64,000 nucleotides of DNA, taken from positions 8,432,001 to 8,496,000 of the forward strand of contig CM034130.1 of NCBI GenBank assembly GCA_019914995.1. Reading direction: 5' to 3'. Source of the stretch: Acanthochlamys bracteata (lineage: Eukaryota; Streptophyta; Magnoliopsida; Pandanales; Velloziaceae). How positions within the stretch are numbered: the first letter of the stretch is position 1; the number at the start of each line of letters is the position of its first letter. Under the pieces are notes generated by a model. The model had not been told where the DNA came from, made no database searches, and worked only from the letters and a program-made list of their open reading frames with translations. Shown piece by piece: positions 11,154-22,929 of the stretch. A program made the translations under genes and the position numbers.

Positions 11154-14100
11154 ATGACGATAGGATCGATGCCAGAGAGCTCCGGGCTCTTACAAGAAGG
11201 CAACGAGATCTCCTATTTCAGTAGTCCTTATGTTCTCGCTCTCACTTTCACCGCCGGTATCGGTGGACTCTTGTTCGGCTACGACACCGGTGGGTTTGTG
11301 CTCTCTGTCTTTCATCTCTCTCGTTGTTAAATTTGATGACTAATACCTAGAGATGCTCCCTTAATTTCTTATTTTTTTAAATCTTGATTTCTATTTTAAA
11401 TTGCTGTATGTGTCATTCAATCATTTAAGAAGAAATGTTTTGAAGTTGGTCCGAAAAGCTACTGGTTTTGAATACGTGATATCTGTCTGGTGATTGTATC
11501 TAGGTGTTGGTATTTTTCGCCATTCAATTATCTAGTCGGAGAAAATTTTGAGATGGTACATATCTGTTTTATTGAGTTTGAATAAGTTGGCTATTTGTGA
11601 TCCTTATTTGCTTAGTGCTAACACTTGTACAAGAACTTGCTTGAGTTGAGGGATTACGAGCCGTCTCTGCTGTGAGTGTGTGCCTGGTCTTCCAACTATG
11701 GAAAGTACCAGATGACATAGTCAGGAGCGCATACGTAGCTATTGTAGCTGGATGAACGCATTTAAGAGCTAATGTATAGCTAGGATCGCCCTTGGGACAC
11801 ACTAGTTTGAACTGCTAGTTGTGCATGGAAATTGTTGTCTATTTGGACAATTCCTAATGGCTGTTTGGACTTTCAGGTGTTATTTCAGGGGCCCTTTTGT
11901 ATATTCGCGATGATTTTGCAACTGTAAGGGAAAGCCAGTTTTTACAGGTGCAATTTGGTGGTCCTTCTTCCAAATGCTGACCGCTTCATCTTCTTGATTA
12001 ACTTTTTTTCCTGTGTCATTGATTTTGCTCATGATGCGTGTTTGCTTTACTAGGAAACAATTGTAAGCATGACACTTGTAGGAGCTATGGCTGGGGCTTC
12101 AGCAGGGGGTTGGGTCAATGATGCATATGGACGCAAGAAAGCTACCCTTCTTGCTGATGTGGTCTTTACACTGGGATCTCTTGTGATGTCTGCAGCACCT
12201 GATCCATATGTCCTGATATTAGGAAGATTCTTTGTTGGCTTGGGAGTCGGAGTAGCTTCTGTAACTGCTCCTCTTTATATCGCAGAAGCATCTCCTTCAG
12301 AAATAAGGGGTGGGCTAGTGGCCACTAATGTGCTTATGATAACTGGTGGACAATTCCTCTCATACCTTGTGAATCTTGGTTTCACCGAGGTCAGGTTTCC
12401 CATCACTTTACCTTCTCTCTTTGATTTGTATTTGATTTACTTTTGGTATTTCTTCCATTTTAATTCTAGTTCAAAAGTCGTCTGTGGTGGAGTATCACCT
12501 TTTACTTTCATGTGTTGTGCCATGTAAATTTGTTAAGCTAATTAAGATAGTTCCGACGATAATCTTTTTTAAAATCAATAAATTAATGAGTCATGCCATG
12601 TGTTATTACTTATGACTTGTTAATCTCTGTAGTTTCTTTGTCAGTAAACAGTCTTCAGCCTTCTACTGATACTTTTGCCTTGTTTGTGTACATGATTGAT
12701 TTTGTTACTAAAGGAACATAATATCTGATTACGAGCTGCTTATAGATTTACATGCTATTCATTCTATGAACTTCAAAACGTTGAGGTAGATGCTGAGATT
12801 CCTCTATTGATTTCTGTGTTTCAAACTACACCTGTATGTTATAGTACTCAGTAGAAGTAAGCTTTTTAAGCTTTTTTCTCACTATTCCATCATCATCAAA
12901 CTAAAGTTTGTGAAGATTTCCTTGATTGCTTGAATTTGAAGCAGCATTAGGCACTAATGGTTTTGCGGACTGCATTTCTGGTTCAAACATGATGTATTAG
13001 CAATGTAACAATGCGAACGGCTGCTATGTTGGCTACCAACTGCCCATTTAACTCGAAAAGGAAAAAAATTGATATTTCTAATGCATATTGATTTCATTGT
13101 TGCACTTTGTGGAACAAAGCAGAGTTGAATTTGCACAGACTTCACTCATTGTGCTAGTTCTAGCATTGTTTTATACCAGTTAAATTGATGTCGTGAAGGA
13201 GTTTTGGTCGTCCTCTTGTCGCTGCAGTTATGGATGTTCAGTGCACTTTAACCAACTGGAGGGTGTCTGGGGCCTCCCACGGTCTGTCCACTACTAGATT
13301 CTTGTTATGTTATTATGCTTAGTAGCTTTTTTTTGTTTGTCCTAGTATGCTTTGAAATCTAGAATATTTTATCCACTTCCTAGATAATAAAAGCTTTTGA
13401 GAAAGTGCATTATACGAAGTTGATATCTAGGTGTTTTACTTTTTCTTTTCCTTCCTTTCTAGTGAACCTGCTGCAGTAAGTACTTGTACTTAGCGTTTCT
13501 TTATTCTGTTGTTAGCTGATTACTATATCAGCTTTAAATTGTTTTCCTTTTAAATTCAATTGACCACTTGAACTTAGAAGTTGGACCTGGCACAAACATG
13601 TGTTTATGGCTGTATGCAGTTGTGCACCTTATTATTAGGCATTGTAGGAGATGTGTTGAGAGTGAGGCCAAAGACTAAGGAATGCGCTGCTAGATGACTA
13701 TGCAAACTAGGTTCTCATGTTTTAGCTGTTACTCACATAAATCCCAAAAACAAAATACTTCCAGGTGCCTTTTTCTCGTTATTGCTAGGTTCTCAGACAT
13801 TTCTGCATAGACCATTGAATATATACCAACCAGATACCTTTATAACTCTTACCATCTTTATAAATAAATTCAATTTGTTACTGCTGCTAATAGTTTCTGA
13901 CTGGTCTGTTGGAACCTGAATTGCATAGGTATCTCATATAACTTGTCAACATATGTAGGTGGCTGGTACTTGGCGCTGGATGCTGGGGTTTTCTGCTCTG
14001 CCTGCTATGTTACAGTTCTTTTTGATGCTAGCTTTGCCTGAGTCTCCTCGTTGGCTTTACCTCAAGGTAATAAGATGCCTGTAATACTATCTGCCTGAAT

Positions 14101-15216
14101 AATTTGCTTTCTTGAGTAGGAGCAGTTGATTAATATTTTTTCAATGTATTCAGAAGAACAAGTCAGAAGCTATCATCGTTCTCTCTAAAATTTATGACCC
14201 TTACCGTCTAGAGCAAGAGATAGATCTACTAGCTGTTGCTTCTCATGAAGAAGTGGACGGCAGCAAATCTGTCAGCTACATGGATGTTTTCAAATCTAAG
14301 GAAATGAGGCTTGCATTTTTTGCAGGAGCAGGTCTTCAGGTGAGATTCTACAGGTGACTTTGATATTAAATATTTGTGTCATTCTTTTAAGGGAATATTC
14401 GAGCATTTGTATCGATTTCATGCTACTCGTATATGTACAATAATAAGGTCTGGTGCTTAAACTGTAAGGTATATTACAAGCTCTTTACCTACAGGATGTC
14501 GGACTGACCTATATGAAACCAAATCCTTGCAGGCATTTCAACAGTTTACAGGAATCAACACTGTCATGTACTATAGCCCAACAATTGTACAGATGGCTGG
14601 TTTCACTTCTAAGCAGTTAGCTTTGCTTCTTTCGATGATCATGGCAGCTGTAAATGCATCTGGAACTGTTGCCGGCATTTTCCTTATAGACCGATACGGC
14701 AGGAGACGCTTGGCTCTGACAAGTTTATCAGGAGTTATCATTGCACTCCTTATTCTCTCAGGGGCATTCTATGTGCAATCATCTAATTTGAATTCCGGCC
14801 TTTGCAGCATTCAGGCTCTCCATTCCTGCAGAACAAACCTAGGGTGGTTTGCTGTGTTGGGGCTTGCTTTGTACATAGCCTTCTTCGCACCAGGAATGGG
14901 TCCTGTTCCATGGGCTGTGAACTCAGAAATCTATCCCCAAGCGTACCGTGGCATATGCAGTGGAATGTCAGCCACGGTGAACTGGTTATCTAACCTGATA
15001 GTGGCACAAACTTTTCTTTCTATCGTGTCATTGCTAGGAACTACTGTGACATTCTTGATCATTACAGGCATAGCCGTGCTAGCGTTTGTTTTCGTCTTAA
15101 CATTCGTACCAGAAACGAAAGGAATGTCTTTCGACCAGGTGGAGAGGGTATGGAGGGAAAGGGCTTGGGGGAAAGGAGATAGTCAGGAAAGCCTTCTTGA
15201 GGGAGACTTGGCCTGA
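11154..15216 (+). CDS. INT1: Inositol transporter, INT1-type (major facilitator superfamily)
   Basis: Sugar-porter family protein closest to plant INT1, known as a tonoplast H+/myo-inositol symporter that releases inositol from the vacuole. Six exons read in frame: 11154-11289, 11877-11947, 12054-12389, 13959-14066, 14154-14339, 14533-15216, giving 506 residues (Arabidopsis INT1 is about the same length). Visible signatures: [20 protein letters not shown] near residues 35-54, the loop signature NDAYGRKK (91-98), PESPRWL (about 208-214), DRYGRRR (about 332), [13 protein letters not shown] and PETKG near the end. Twelve membrane segments are expected from the fold. The C-terminus ends ESLLEGDLA; an acidic dileucine-like motif there fits vacuolar sorting (inferred). 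It lacks the large cysteine-rich loop of plasma-membrane INT2/INT4. All splice sites are canonical and nothing looks broken. Confidence 0.95.
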
Positions 15217-15830
15217 TTTTGAGGATGTGTTTGGCTCTTGTGAAGGCTACCTTGGTATTTTGAAGTGTAGCTTCGTGTACAGTGTACCTGGGTGATAGTT
15301 TAAAGACAAAATTAACCCATTAGTTTTATAACTGGTGCATGTTCTACAGTTTGCATTGCCAAGCTTATAGCCAAGCAAAAATCTCTTCGTATTGGAATGA
15401 ACCGAACGCAATCCTAAGTTTTATTGTAAGAAATGGAGATTTTATTTGTAGTCAAATTATCTTATGTTTAGTGCAGGCAAAACAGGCAGTACTGCTACAA
15501 CATATGCACCCTTTCTATCGTGACATATCTTAGCAGCGGTGTTTCATACATTCAGGAGATCCTGAAATTATTATAACGGGAAAATTATGAAAAGTTGTCA
15601 AAATGTTTTTTTCTTATAAAATTACTATGTACAATTTCTGAGCAGCCTATGATAGATAGATTATTATTAAAACTTCCATGCAATACACGGGCGAAGATTA
15701 TTTCATTGATAATAAAAGTCCAATATCACAATGTGGGCCTTAGCGTTGAGACCAAAAGCTGAAAAAACAAGTAGATTAGGCCCATTTGTTAGTCTCTAAT
15801 AGCAAAATCTAGCTACGGTGCTAATTTATA
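15217..15830. other. INT1 3' region and spacer to the U1 gene
   Basis: AT-rich, no coding signal. The first 200-300 bp should be the INT1 3' untranslated region. No repeat or RNA gene was recognised before the U1 promoter. Confidence 0.6.
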
Positions 15831-15882
15831 AATCCCACATTGGTGATGAGGGCAACATCAGCAGGGTGGAATAGATATAAAG
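15831..15882 (+). promoter_or_regulatory. snRNA-type promoter: USE and TATA box of the U1 gene
   Basis: The upstream sequence element AATCCCACATTGGTG (15831-15845; plant consensus RTCCCACATCG) is followed by ATATAAAG at 15875-15882, and the RNA starts 25 bp after that. In plants a USE-TATA spacing of about three helical turns, as here, specifies RNA polymerase II, while about 23 bp specifies polymerase III. The layout therefore predicts a pol II U-snRNA promoter. Confidence 0.88.
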
Positions 15883-15906
15883 AGAGAGGAAGTAGAACGA
15901 GAGTCC

Positions 15907-16068
15907 ATACTTACCTGGACGGGGTCTTCGGGCGATCAAGAAGGCTCGTGGCCTAGATCAGCGGTCGACATTGCACATCGTCGGTGCGCTGGTCTACCAT
16001 CACCCCAAGTTGGGTGACTGGACGTCATAATTTGTGGCAGCCGGGGGTTCGCGTTCGCGCGGCCCCTG
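15907..16068 (+). ncRNA. U1 spliceosomal snRNA
   Basis: RNA component of the U1 snRNP, which pairs with 5' splice sites. The 5' end ATACTTACCTG is the universal U1 sequence complementary to the donor site. GATCAAGAAGGCTC matches stem-loop I (U1-70K binding) and CATTGCACATC the U1A-binding loop. ATAATTTGTGG (Sm site AATTTGTGG at 16029-16037) precedes the last stem, GGGGTTCGCGTTCGCGCGGCCCC. The length of about 162 nt is normal for plant U1. With the intact promoter just upstream, this is probably an expressed copy rather than one of the many U1 pseudogenes. It sits in the roughly 1.3 kb gap between INT1 and the convergent NAD(P)HX dehydratase gene. Confidence 0.95.
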
Positions 16069-16223
16069 ATCCAATTCTTAATTTTCGAAAGTTTTTACTG
16101 TAATGTGTGTGTTTGTTTAGTTGATTTCGGTAAGCATAAGTAGCCAGTTTCATATTATTCAACCATGTTTTTACTAATGATGTCATGCTTTCTGGTCGTG
16201 ACACTGAAACAGATGCTTCCGTA

Positions 16224-16385
16224 GTTCATTTTTATGACAAGGTATACGTGCTCTCATCTAAATGCACATATATAGAGCACAACTAAAGGAACATAGTTCT
16301 TCATTTTTATGACAAGGTAATGCATCTGGAGATATACATTGGACATGGCTGATCTAAATACACATATATAGAGAACAACTAAATA
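16224..16385. repeat. Tandem direct repeat, about 70-85 bp unit, two copies
   Basis: Copy 1 (about 16224-16287) and copy 2 (about 16297-16385) share TTCATTTTTATGACAAGGTA at the start and ATCTAAATRCACATATATAG followed by AGMACAACTAAA at the end; the middle differs. It lies in the spacer between the U1 gene and the 3' end of the dehydratase gene. No function is indicated. Confidence 0.65.
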
Positions 16386-16491
16386 ACTGTCTGTTAAACC
16401 ACATATTGAATATATGTGAAAAAGTTGTACATATATGTCTTGGTTGACCCTATAGCTGCAAATGATGATATATGCAAGACATGGTATTGTA

Positions 16492-19400
16492 TCACACAGC
16501 AGGGCTTATACGCTCCAAACTGCAAGGACAGTGACATGTTACAATGAGAACCTGTATTTTCATCATGTGAAAGAACTTCATGGGAGTTGATATTACCTCT
16601 CTCCCAAGTGCTCAATGATATCAGCGGTCAGCATCGCACGTTTCCTTCTTGTGAAAGCAAGTGATGCAGCTTTCCGGAGCAGTGCAGACCCAGCAATGCT
16701 ACCCAGAACCATCGGGTTTATCGATCTAGCACATTATAGTGAGGCAAGATCAGAGATGACAACATGGGGGGTTAGCCTTGTATGCAGGCAAGCAATACCC
16801 CAAACAATACGGTAAGAGAAAAGGCCAACTTGGTCACCTGTTACCAATTCTCTCCTCAGACGATATATATTGACGTGCCCAGGATGAAAATACTGCAACA
16901 CTGATAACAAGAAGTTCATGATGCTTGGTAAAGAATGTTGACAAAGCATAAGCGAAGAAAAGGTTATTCTCCTTGAAAACTGGCAGTCTAAAGATAAGTA
17001 TTTTCTCAAGGAGAGAAGATTTTCCTTTAAGGCTGGTCTTTCCTTTATCCATAATATTGAATCCAGCATGCTTAGTAGATGTAAGTTTTGTAAGTTTTCT
17101 AGCTATAACATATGCAACACAAATGGGTGAGTTACATGGACACGAATTTCTGCAATATAGCTGCAAAAATCAGATGCAAATGGAAGTTGAACTGCTCCAT
17201 CCATCAAAGAATACCTTCCAGAAAGGATATCACCCTGGCCACCACAACGCCGAGGAGATCCAAAAATGTTAACCTCATTGACTGCATAGAAACAGCCATC
17301 AGAATAGCAAACACGGAGAGGGATCTTGCAATTAGTAAGCCAGTCCTTGTATACTCATCTCCTACCTGTTTCACCATCACTTATAATATCTGACTTTCCT
17401 TTTCTTAAGATGGTTACTCCTCCAATGCTGGGATGGGAAATGATGGATGTTATACATTATTGCATAAATATCACTAATGATAATAGACAGTTTGAATGTA
17501 ACATACTTTTTTGCAAGTGATACCAATTGCTTGGATGCTTCTTGCTCATTGACATCACAATTCAAAACCTTCTCTACAAGACGCTTGTACTCGTTTACAT
17601 TTGGTGTTAAAACAGCTAGAGAGTAACCTTTTATAAGATCAGGGTTGTTGGTGACAAGAAAAAGTCCATCCTGAAGCAGGTCCCCTATGATATTAAAGTA
17701 CTTGCAAAGATTTGTACAATCTAACCATGTTCTCATAATTTGTCCAATCTTAATTGTAAAATACATACCCCATCTATAACAATTGGAATATTTGATTGCT
17801 TGGCATGCTCTATGATATTACCCACACAGTCCTGCAAAAGAGAAGCACACATGTCATAGCACCCAAGATAAAGCCAACATGGAGCAGTATTCCACACTTA
17901 AAATGTAAAACTAGGTATTAAACTCAAAGGCTAGCCAGTAGCTGAACTGACATCTTCAAGTGCAGATTATAGATAGTTAGCACAACTTAAATCAGAAACT
18001 ATATGCTCTTAAATTTCTTCTGCATTCAAACAGAAGAGAATTTTATATGTAAATCATGAACAATGAAAGCAAACTTAGCGTTTGAATGCCTTTGAATTTG
18101 AGCAACATTCAATGGGAGATGCTCTACTGAGTTCTACTCTTCACTAGAGGTCCCATAACTTGAACTATGTAAATATGACATACCAGAAGAAAGGGATCTC
18201 TTCCAAGTCCAGGACCAACAACCAGGCAATCAAATCTTCCCATCCACTTTGTGACCTCAGAAAGGATTTTGGCTGCAACTGATTTTTTTTCATCATCTCT
18301 ATAGAAGAAATCTGAAAACCGTTAGCCTAATTTTGAACAACTTAAGTGCAAATAAATACCTCAAGCTACCTTAAAGTATATGATTCCTCCAGCAAAGGAT
18401 GAACAATTAAGTCAGGGCTATAGCTCTTGATCACTGTAGCAGCTTCCTTTGTACAGAAAACATGTGAAAGATCCGCACCCTATGTAACAAGTATTACATG
18501 CTTAGCCTTTACACTTCCTACATGCTTGAAATGTGCAGCTATCGAAGAAAATTGGCATTTTGCACTTAAAGCAACAACTTTTTGAATGTGCAAGAGATAC
18601 TAACAAGCTTTAGTGCTGATATAGCAGCAAAATACGGTGCACCAGTATATTCGCGACATCCCCCGATAACAGCAACCTTACCTGAAATAAATATTTGAAA
18701 TGGTTAACATCAATCCAATATCTCTATCCTACTTAATTGGGAAGAAAGTGACAAACAAAAACACAATTTAAATGCAAATAACTCCAGAGGTCAATATGTA
18801 AACATGTGGATATGACAATAATGAAGGCAATAAATGTGTCTCTAATATCTAGCAGCAACGATGATGTTAAACTTTAGGCACTTCCTCAGATTACCTTCAT
18901 CAGTAATTCACACATTAGAAAATTGTATATACTCTAAAAGAGAAATCCTACATATCATCATTCTAAGTATGAAATAGAAAACATTAGGGAAAGAGAAACA
19001 GGAAAAAATTGAAAGAGATACGGACACGTCCTGTCGTCCTTGAAAAAATTTTTACTCACCATCAACTATTAATTGGAGGACCTTTTAGTAACGCTAGCCA
19101 GTATAACATTGTGTTATCAAATTTTATATCTATTTGAACAGGTACTATCAGATATCTAGAGATAAATATGATAAGGATACTTGATCCCTTCCTATATTTG
19201 GAGTGCTTAAATTAGGAAGATTTAATTTAGAAAGATTAGATTTTATTTTATTTTAGAAAGATTTAATGTGGCTTGATTTTAGAAAGATTTGATTTTAGAA
19301 ATATTTAAAATTTGGAAAACTCTGAGTGTATATATGTGCTACATATCAATAAAGAAAAGCAAGACATTGAATACAATTCTCTACAAAATATAGAAGTAGT

Positions 19401-19860
19401 ATGTGAGAGTGATCTCGAGCAATGGGCAAGAACAAATTGAGCTACAATCAAATTGTCATGCAGTAGATTAATGTGTAAAACTAAATATTTAATAAAAAAA
19501 TAAATATAAGAATCTCTAATAATAAGAAAACTGAAACCAATCGCCACCAACAAGAAGAACAAAGATATTCTACCAACCTGCTTGGCCCTTATGGCGAGTA
19601 GGATCCATGACAGGAGTGATCCGACGAACCACTTCATCAGCATCAGCCTCGTTCGTCGCAATCACCTTCATCCCTACTTCTCCATCCATGATACCAGGTT
19701 GAAATCGAAGCTGATGAGACCGCGAATGATCTTGATTCCGTGAAAAATAATTCTGCTTGCTGCTGTTGCTGCAGTGAAGGGGAGCAATGCCGAGAGATCG
19801 AAGAAGAAATTGTTGGCGTCTGAGAAGAGCAGAGGTTGTGGAACTGGTTGTCGCGAGCAT
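16492..19860 (-). CDS. ATP-dependent (S)-NAD(P)H-hydrate dehydratase (NAXD type)
   Basis: Repair enzyme that converts the damaged cofactor NAD(P)HX back to NAD(P)H using ATP, in partnership with an NAXE epimerase. Eleven exons agree in phase: 19860-19578, 18681-18605, 18479-18370, 18298-18184, 17831-17769, 17670-17507, 17427-17366, 17281-17215, 16900-16838, 16725-16597, 16519-16492; total 386 residues. Ribokinase-like YjeF C-terminal domain: [51 protein letters not shown], the catalytic GGQGDILSG, and [12 protein letters not shown] near the end. The first 57 residues are rich in Ser, Arg and Gln and poor in acidic residues, like an organelle transit peptide; a second Met at 58 (IMDGEVGM) could start a cytosolic form. 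No breaks seen. The gene is convergent with INT1, with the U1 gene between. Confidence 0.94.
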
Positions 19861-19879
19861 TCGCTCGTTCTGGAAGCAC

Positions 19880-20794
19880 CAGCTCAGAGCTAGGATTTTG
19901 TTTTGCCTATTGAGTTTGGTTTTGTTTATAATTAGGACATGCTTTAATTGTAAACAATTTTACTTACATCCTTCAAATTTTAATCCTTATTTTATATATT
20001 TGTATTGTTAATTTAAATTAAAAATTTTGTTTTATATCAAAATTTAATTAAATTTTATTTTATATAGAATTTATTTATGAAAATTTATTTTTATATAATT
20101 AAATCTCGTTTTAAGAGTTTCTGTTTGGATTTGGGCTGGACTGGGCCTGTTAAAATCAACTAGCTTGAAGACGAGAAAGAATTAAGGATGCGAATGTGTT
20201 CATAGTCGACTCCGCAAGCAAACCTTACGTATTTGTCGAATTAATTTTGCTTTCGTCTCTGTCATTATTAACATCAGAGTTATCTCCATGTTGTATCAAA
20301 ATCAAAATTGGCCTTGAAATTATCTACAACGCTTTGATAAGCTTCATTCGAAATTCTTTGAAGGTGCCTCTAATGCCTGCACCATTCATTATTTGGAAAA
20401 ATATTAGCATTAAAATTTAAAAGATGAATAAGGACAGAATGTATCAAGAATGAAGATTGTGGTAAAGCACAAAAGGTTGCGTCTGAAATTGTTTATAAAA
20501 TAAGATTTTTTTAAATAGAAAATTTTTTTATTTTTTTTAAAAAATAATTTTTTTTAAATAATAAAAATATGTAATATAAAAATTTCATTACGTAAAATTT
20601 TTTTATACTATCTAAAATTTTAAATAAATTTTTTAAATATTTATAAAATATAAAATATATATTAAAAAATATAAAATTAAAAAATTAAAAAGTTGATAAC
20701 GCAGCCAAATTAAGAGGAATTTCATTGTTGGTTAATAAACTCTCATTAGTTACGACGGCGCTATAACTGTTTTTCTAAGCTAATATAAGGAAGG
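19880..20794. other. Spacer with an AT-rich MITE
   Basis: Upstream region of the dehydratase gene, then AT-rich DNA. The only structured part is the element at 20475-20706. No coding exon recognised. Confidence 0.6.
20475..20706 (+). mobile_element. MITE, same family as 9369-9628
   Basis: The 232-bp unit starts GGTTGCGT and ends ACGCAGCC (7 of 8 terminal bases inverted) and is flanked by AAA on both sides. Its interior follows the 9369 element closely: AATAAAAATATGTAATA, ATTTCATTACGTA, TTTAAATAAATTTTTTAAAT, ATATTTATAAAATA. The outermost bases differ from the 9369 copy, so the termini have diverged. Confidence 0.6.
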
Positions 20795-20799
20795 AAAAA
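20795..20799 (-). terminator. RNA polymerase III terminator of tRNA-Leu
   Basis: Five T residues on the minus strand, five bases after the tRNA 3' end, the usual pol III stop signal. Confidence 0.75.
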
Positions 20800-20803
20800 G
20801 TAA

Positions 20804-20883
<80 letters not shown>
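20804..20883 (-). tRNA. tRNA-Leu, anticodon UAG
   Basis: The minus strand reads GACAGTTTGGCCGAGTGGTC... and closes ...GGTTCAAATCCCACAGCTGTCA. The 7-bp acceptor stem GACAGTT/AGCTGTC pairs fully with one G-U. The anticodon arm CCAGA-TTTAGGC-TCTGG places TAG in the anticodon, giving leucine (CUA and related codons). The A box TGGCCGAGTGG and B box GGTTCAAATCC are intact, and the long variable arm fits a class II tRNA. Length 80 with the discriminator base and without CCA. No intron. Confidence 0.96.
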
Positions 20884-20889
20884 ATCGGT

Positions 20890-21689
20890 GCATGAATACT
20901 GTAACAGCTACTGTGTGATGAGAGTAGTTGCCGCTGCGACAAAAAAGGATGAAGAAACTGACGGATGATGACTTAGAGCTGATGTGAGGTCGGTCGTCTT
21001 GATCTTGGTTTCGGGTTCACTTACGATAACATACCGTTTCTTCGCAGCAATTCGCCGGCGCTCGAACTTTTTTATTCCATGAGCCAGAAATTCTTGAATG
21101 AGCAACAACACCTGAAGCAGGAACCGCAGCAAAACGCATAGAGAAGTTTGTCAAGTGGAGTTTTTGCAACCCTGGTAACAAAGGTTCCTCTCCACCAAGG
21201 GTGCATTTTTTTGCCCACCGAAGTTACTTCTTTTCTACTAAAAAATTATTTTTAATTTATTTTTTATTATAAAAAAATATAAAAAATCACTCAATTTATT
21301 TTTTAATACAAAACGAATACATTACTTTCAATAATATTATTTTTAATAACTCACTTTCAAAAAATTCACTTTTAAAATCAAAAGAACGTACCCAAGTCTT
21401 TCTATTTGTTTCTAGTTGCTTTCCAAAACAAACTATAAACAATGTAGCATGTATTAGGAGTGTTCAGATCAAATTTGTAATCACAAATCAGAGACATTCA
21501 CCACCTCAATGTGAGTCTAAAATTTATATAAGCTTAGCAATGGCTGCCAAGTATGAAATATTTGTAAAGAACAATCCTAGAATTTTCATACAAAGATTTG
21601 CTTAGCTTGAAATTAAAAGATCATAGGCAATGGTTGAGCAGGGACGACATTCTAGCTCCTATAAACACAATCAGAAAATTTACTCTACT
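20890..21689. other. Spacer between tRNA-Leu and the NPF pseudogene
   Basis: A short higher-GC patch (20900-21150, minus-strand open frame of about 70 codons with no ATG start and no recognisable similarity) followed by AT-rich DNA. No gene is called. Confidence 0.5.
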
Positions 21690-22704
21690 TCTCCCTAAAA
21701 CATCAAATGAGCAATGACAACATTCAGTGGCCAGATTTGTTTACTTCAAAGTATAGACATTCATCTGGTTCACGTATTGAATTTCATTGGGATCATTCAT
21801 TGGTGTAACTCTCTAGTATGGACTGAGAACAACAAGGGACGGTATCGTGGTAGTGTATCTGTGCCGTTGCTGTTCTGCCAGGCATTATAGTTGTTGCAAG
21901 CTGATTTTTTCTAGTACCGCAATCAGAAGCCTACTGGAAGTCTTCTAATAAGAATCGCCCAGGTCTGTCTTGAATCTCATTTCATCAGAGTCATAATGAT
22001 CTGAAAGATATATACATATATATCAATAATGAATATGTTTCTTTTTCATAAAAGACATTTTCACTCAGGTGTTTGTGGCTGCAATTAAGAAAAGAAAGCT
22101 AGCGTTGCCTGAAAATTCAGAAGAATTGCATCAAGAATCTACAAAAGGGGGACTCATCTGACATTGAAATGCTTCTGCATATATACATCTGACAACCAGC
22201 AACGTTTAAACCTGATAGCTACCCTGAAGTCCGATATCAGATATGATGAATACCTTAGTAATTCCTTTTTTACTTTACTAGATTCCTCGATAAACCAGCT
22301 ATACTTCATGGTAATATTGGAAAAAGTGTCTCTATGCACGGTCACATAAGTGGAAGAAGCAAAGATCGTTCTTCGCATGTTACCTATCATTCTGAGCTAT
22401 GTGCTTGCAAACATATATACCCGTTCGTCTACGCACTTTCACTGTGCAGCGGGGCAGCATGAAATGATGGATACCAAGATTGGAAGAATTCATATTTCTG
22501 CTGCAACCCTGTCTGTAATTCCAGTAGTCTTCCAGATGGTAATGCTAGTAGTCTATGACAGATTAACTGTTCCGTTTGCTAGAAGAATCACTGGACAACC
22601 CAACTGGTATAACTTAGTCGCAATGGTTCGGTGTTGGTTTTATGTCTATTCACCTGCATTATGCGTTGCATCTGTAATAGAGAGGACGAGATTTCATGGA
22701 ACTA
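21690..22704 (+). pseudogene. NRT1/PTR family (NPF) transporter pseudogene fragment
   Basis: Remains of the middle and C-terminal half of a proton-coupled oligopeptide/nitrate transporter. Recognisable pieces in order: WFTY and ISLGSFIGVTL (about 21755-21810); TENNKG (21822 on); YRNQKPTG (about 21918); FVAAIKKRKLALPENSEEL (from about 22069, after an intron-like gap); then LLDSSI; CTVT followed by VEEAKIVLRMLPIILS (22350 on); TMD-like MMDTKIGRIHISAATLSVIP; VPFARRITGQP. The stop TAA stands where the family has Gln in CTVTQVEE, another stop follows FIWFTY, and several frame changes separate the pieces. No start, N-terminal half or proper end is present. A MITE lies at its 3' edge. Subfamily not assigned. 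Confidence 0.85.
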
Positions 22705-22708
22705 TTGT

Positions 22709-22924
22709 GTGCGTTTGGCTTTTATTTTTTCAACAAAATTTTTTAATTTTCTATTTTTAATATATATTTTATAAATATTTAAAAAATTTATTTAAAAATT
22801 TAAAAAATGTAAAAAAATTTTATGTAATAAAAATTTTTATTATATATTTTAATTATTTTTTGAAGTAAAAAAAAAAATTTCTATTTTTTAAAAAATTTTA
22901 TTTAATAAGCAATCTTAAACGTAA
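22709..22924 (-). mobile_element. MITE, same family as 9369-9628, reverse orientation
   Basis: Begins GTGCGTTTGGCTTTTATT and ends AATAAGCAATCTTAAACG; the interior (TATATTTTATAAATATTTAA, then AAAATGTAAAAAAATTT) follows the reverse complement of the 9369 element. The termini have a worn inverted repeat. It abuts the last recognisable codons of the NPF pseudogene. Confidence 0.6.
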
Positions 22925-22929
22925 CCTAT

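Noticed and set aside
20908-21132. 74-codon minus-strand open frame next to tRNA-Leu
   Set aside because: It has no ATG start in frame (only TTG) and no recognisable similarity.
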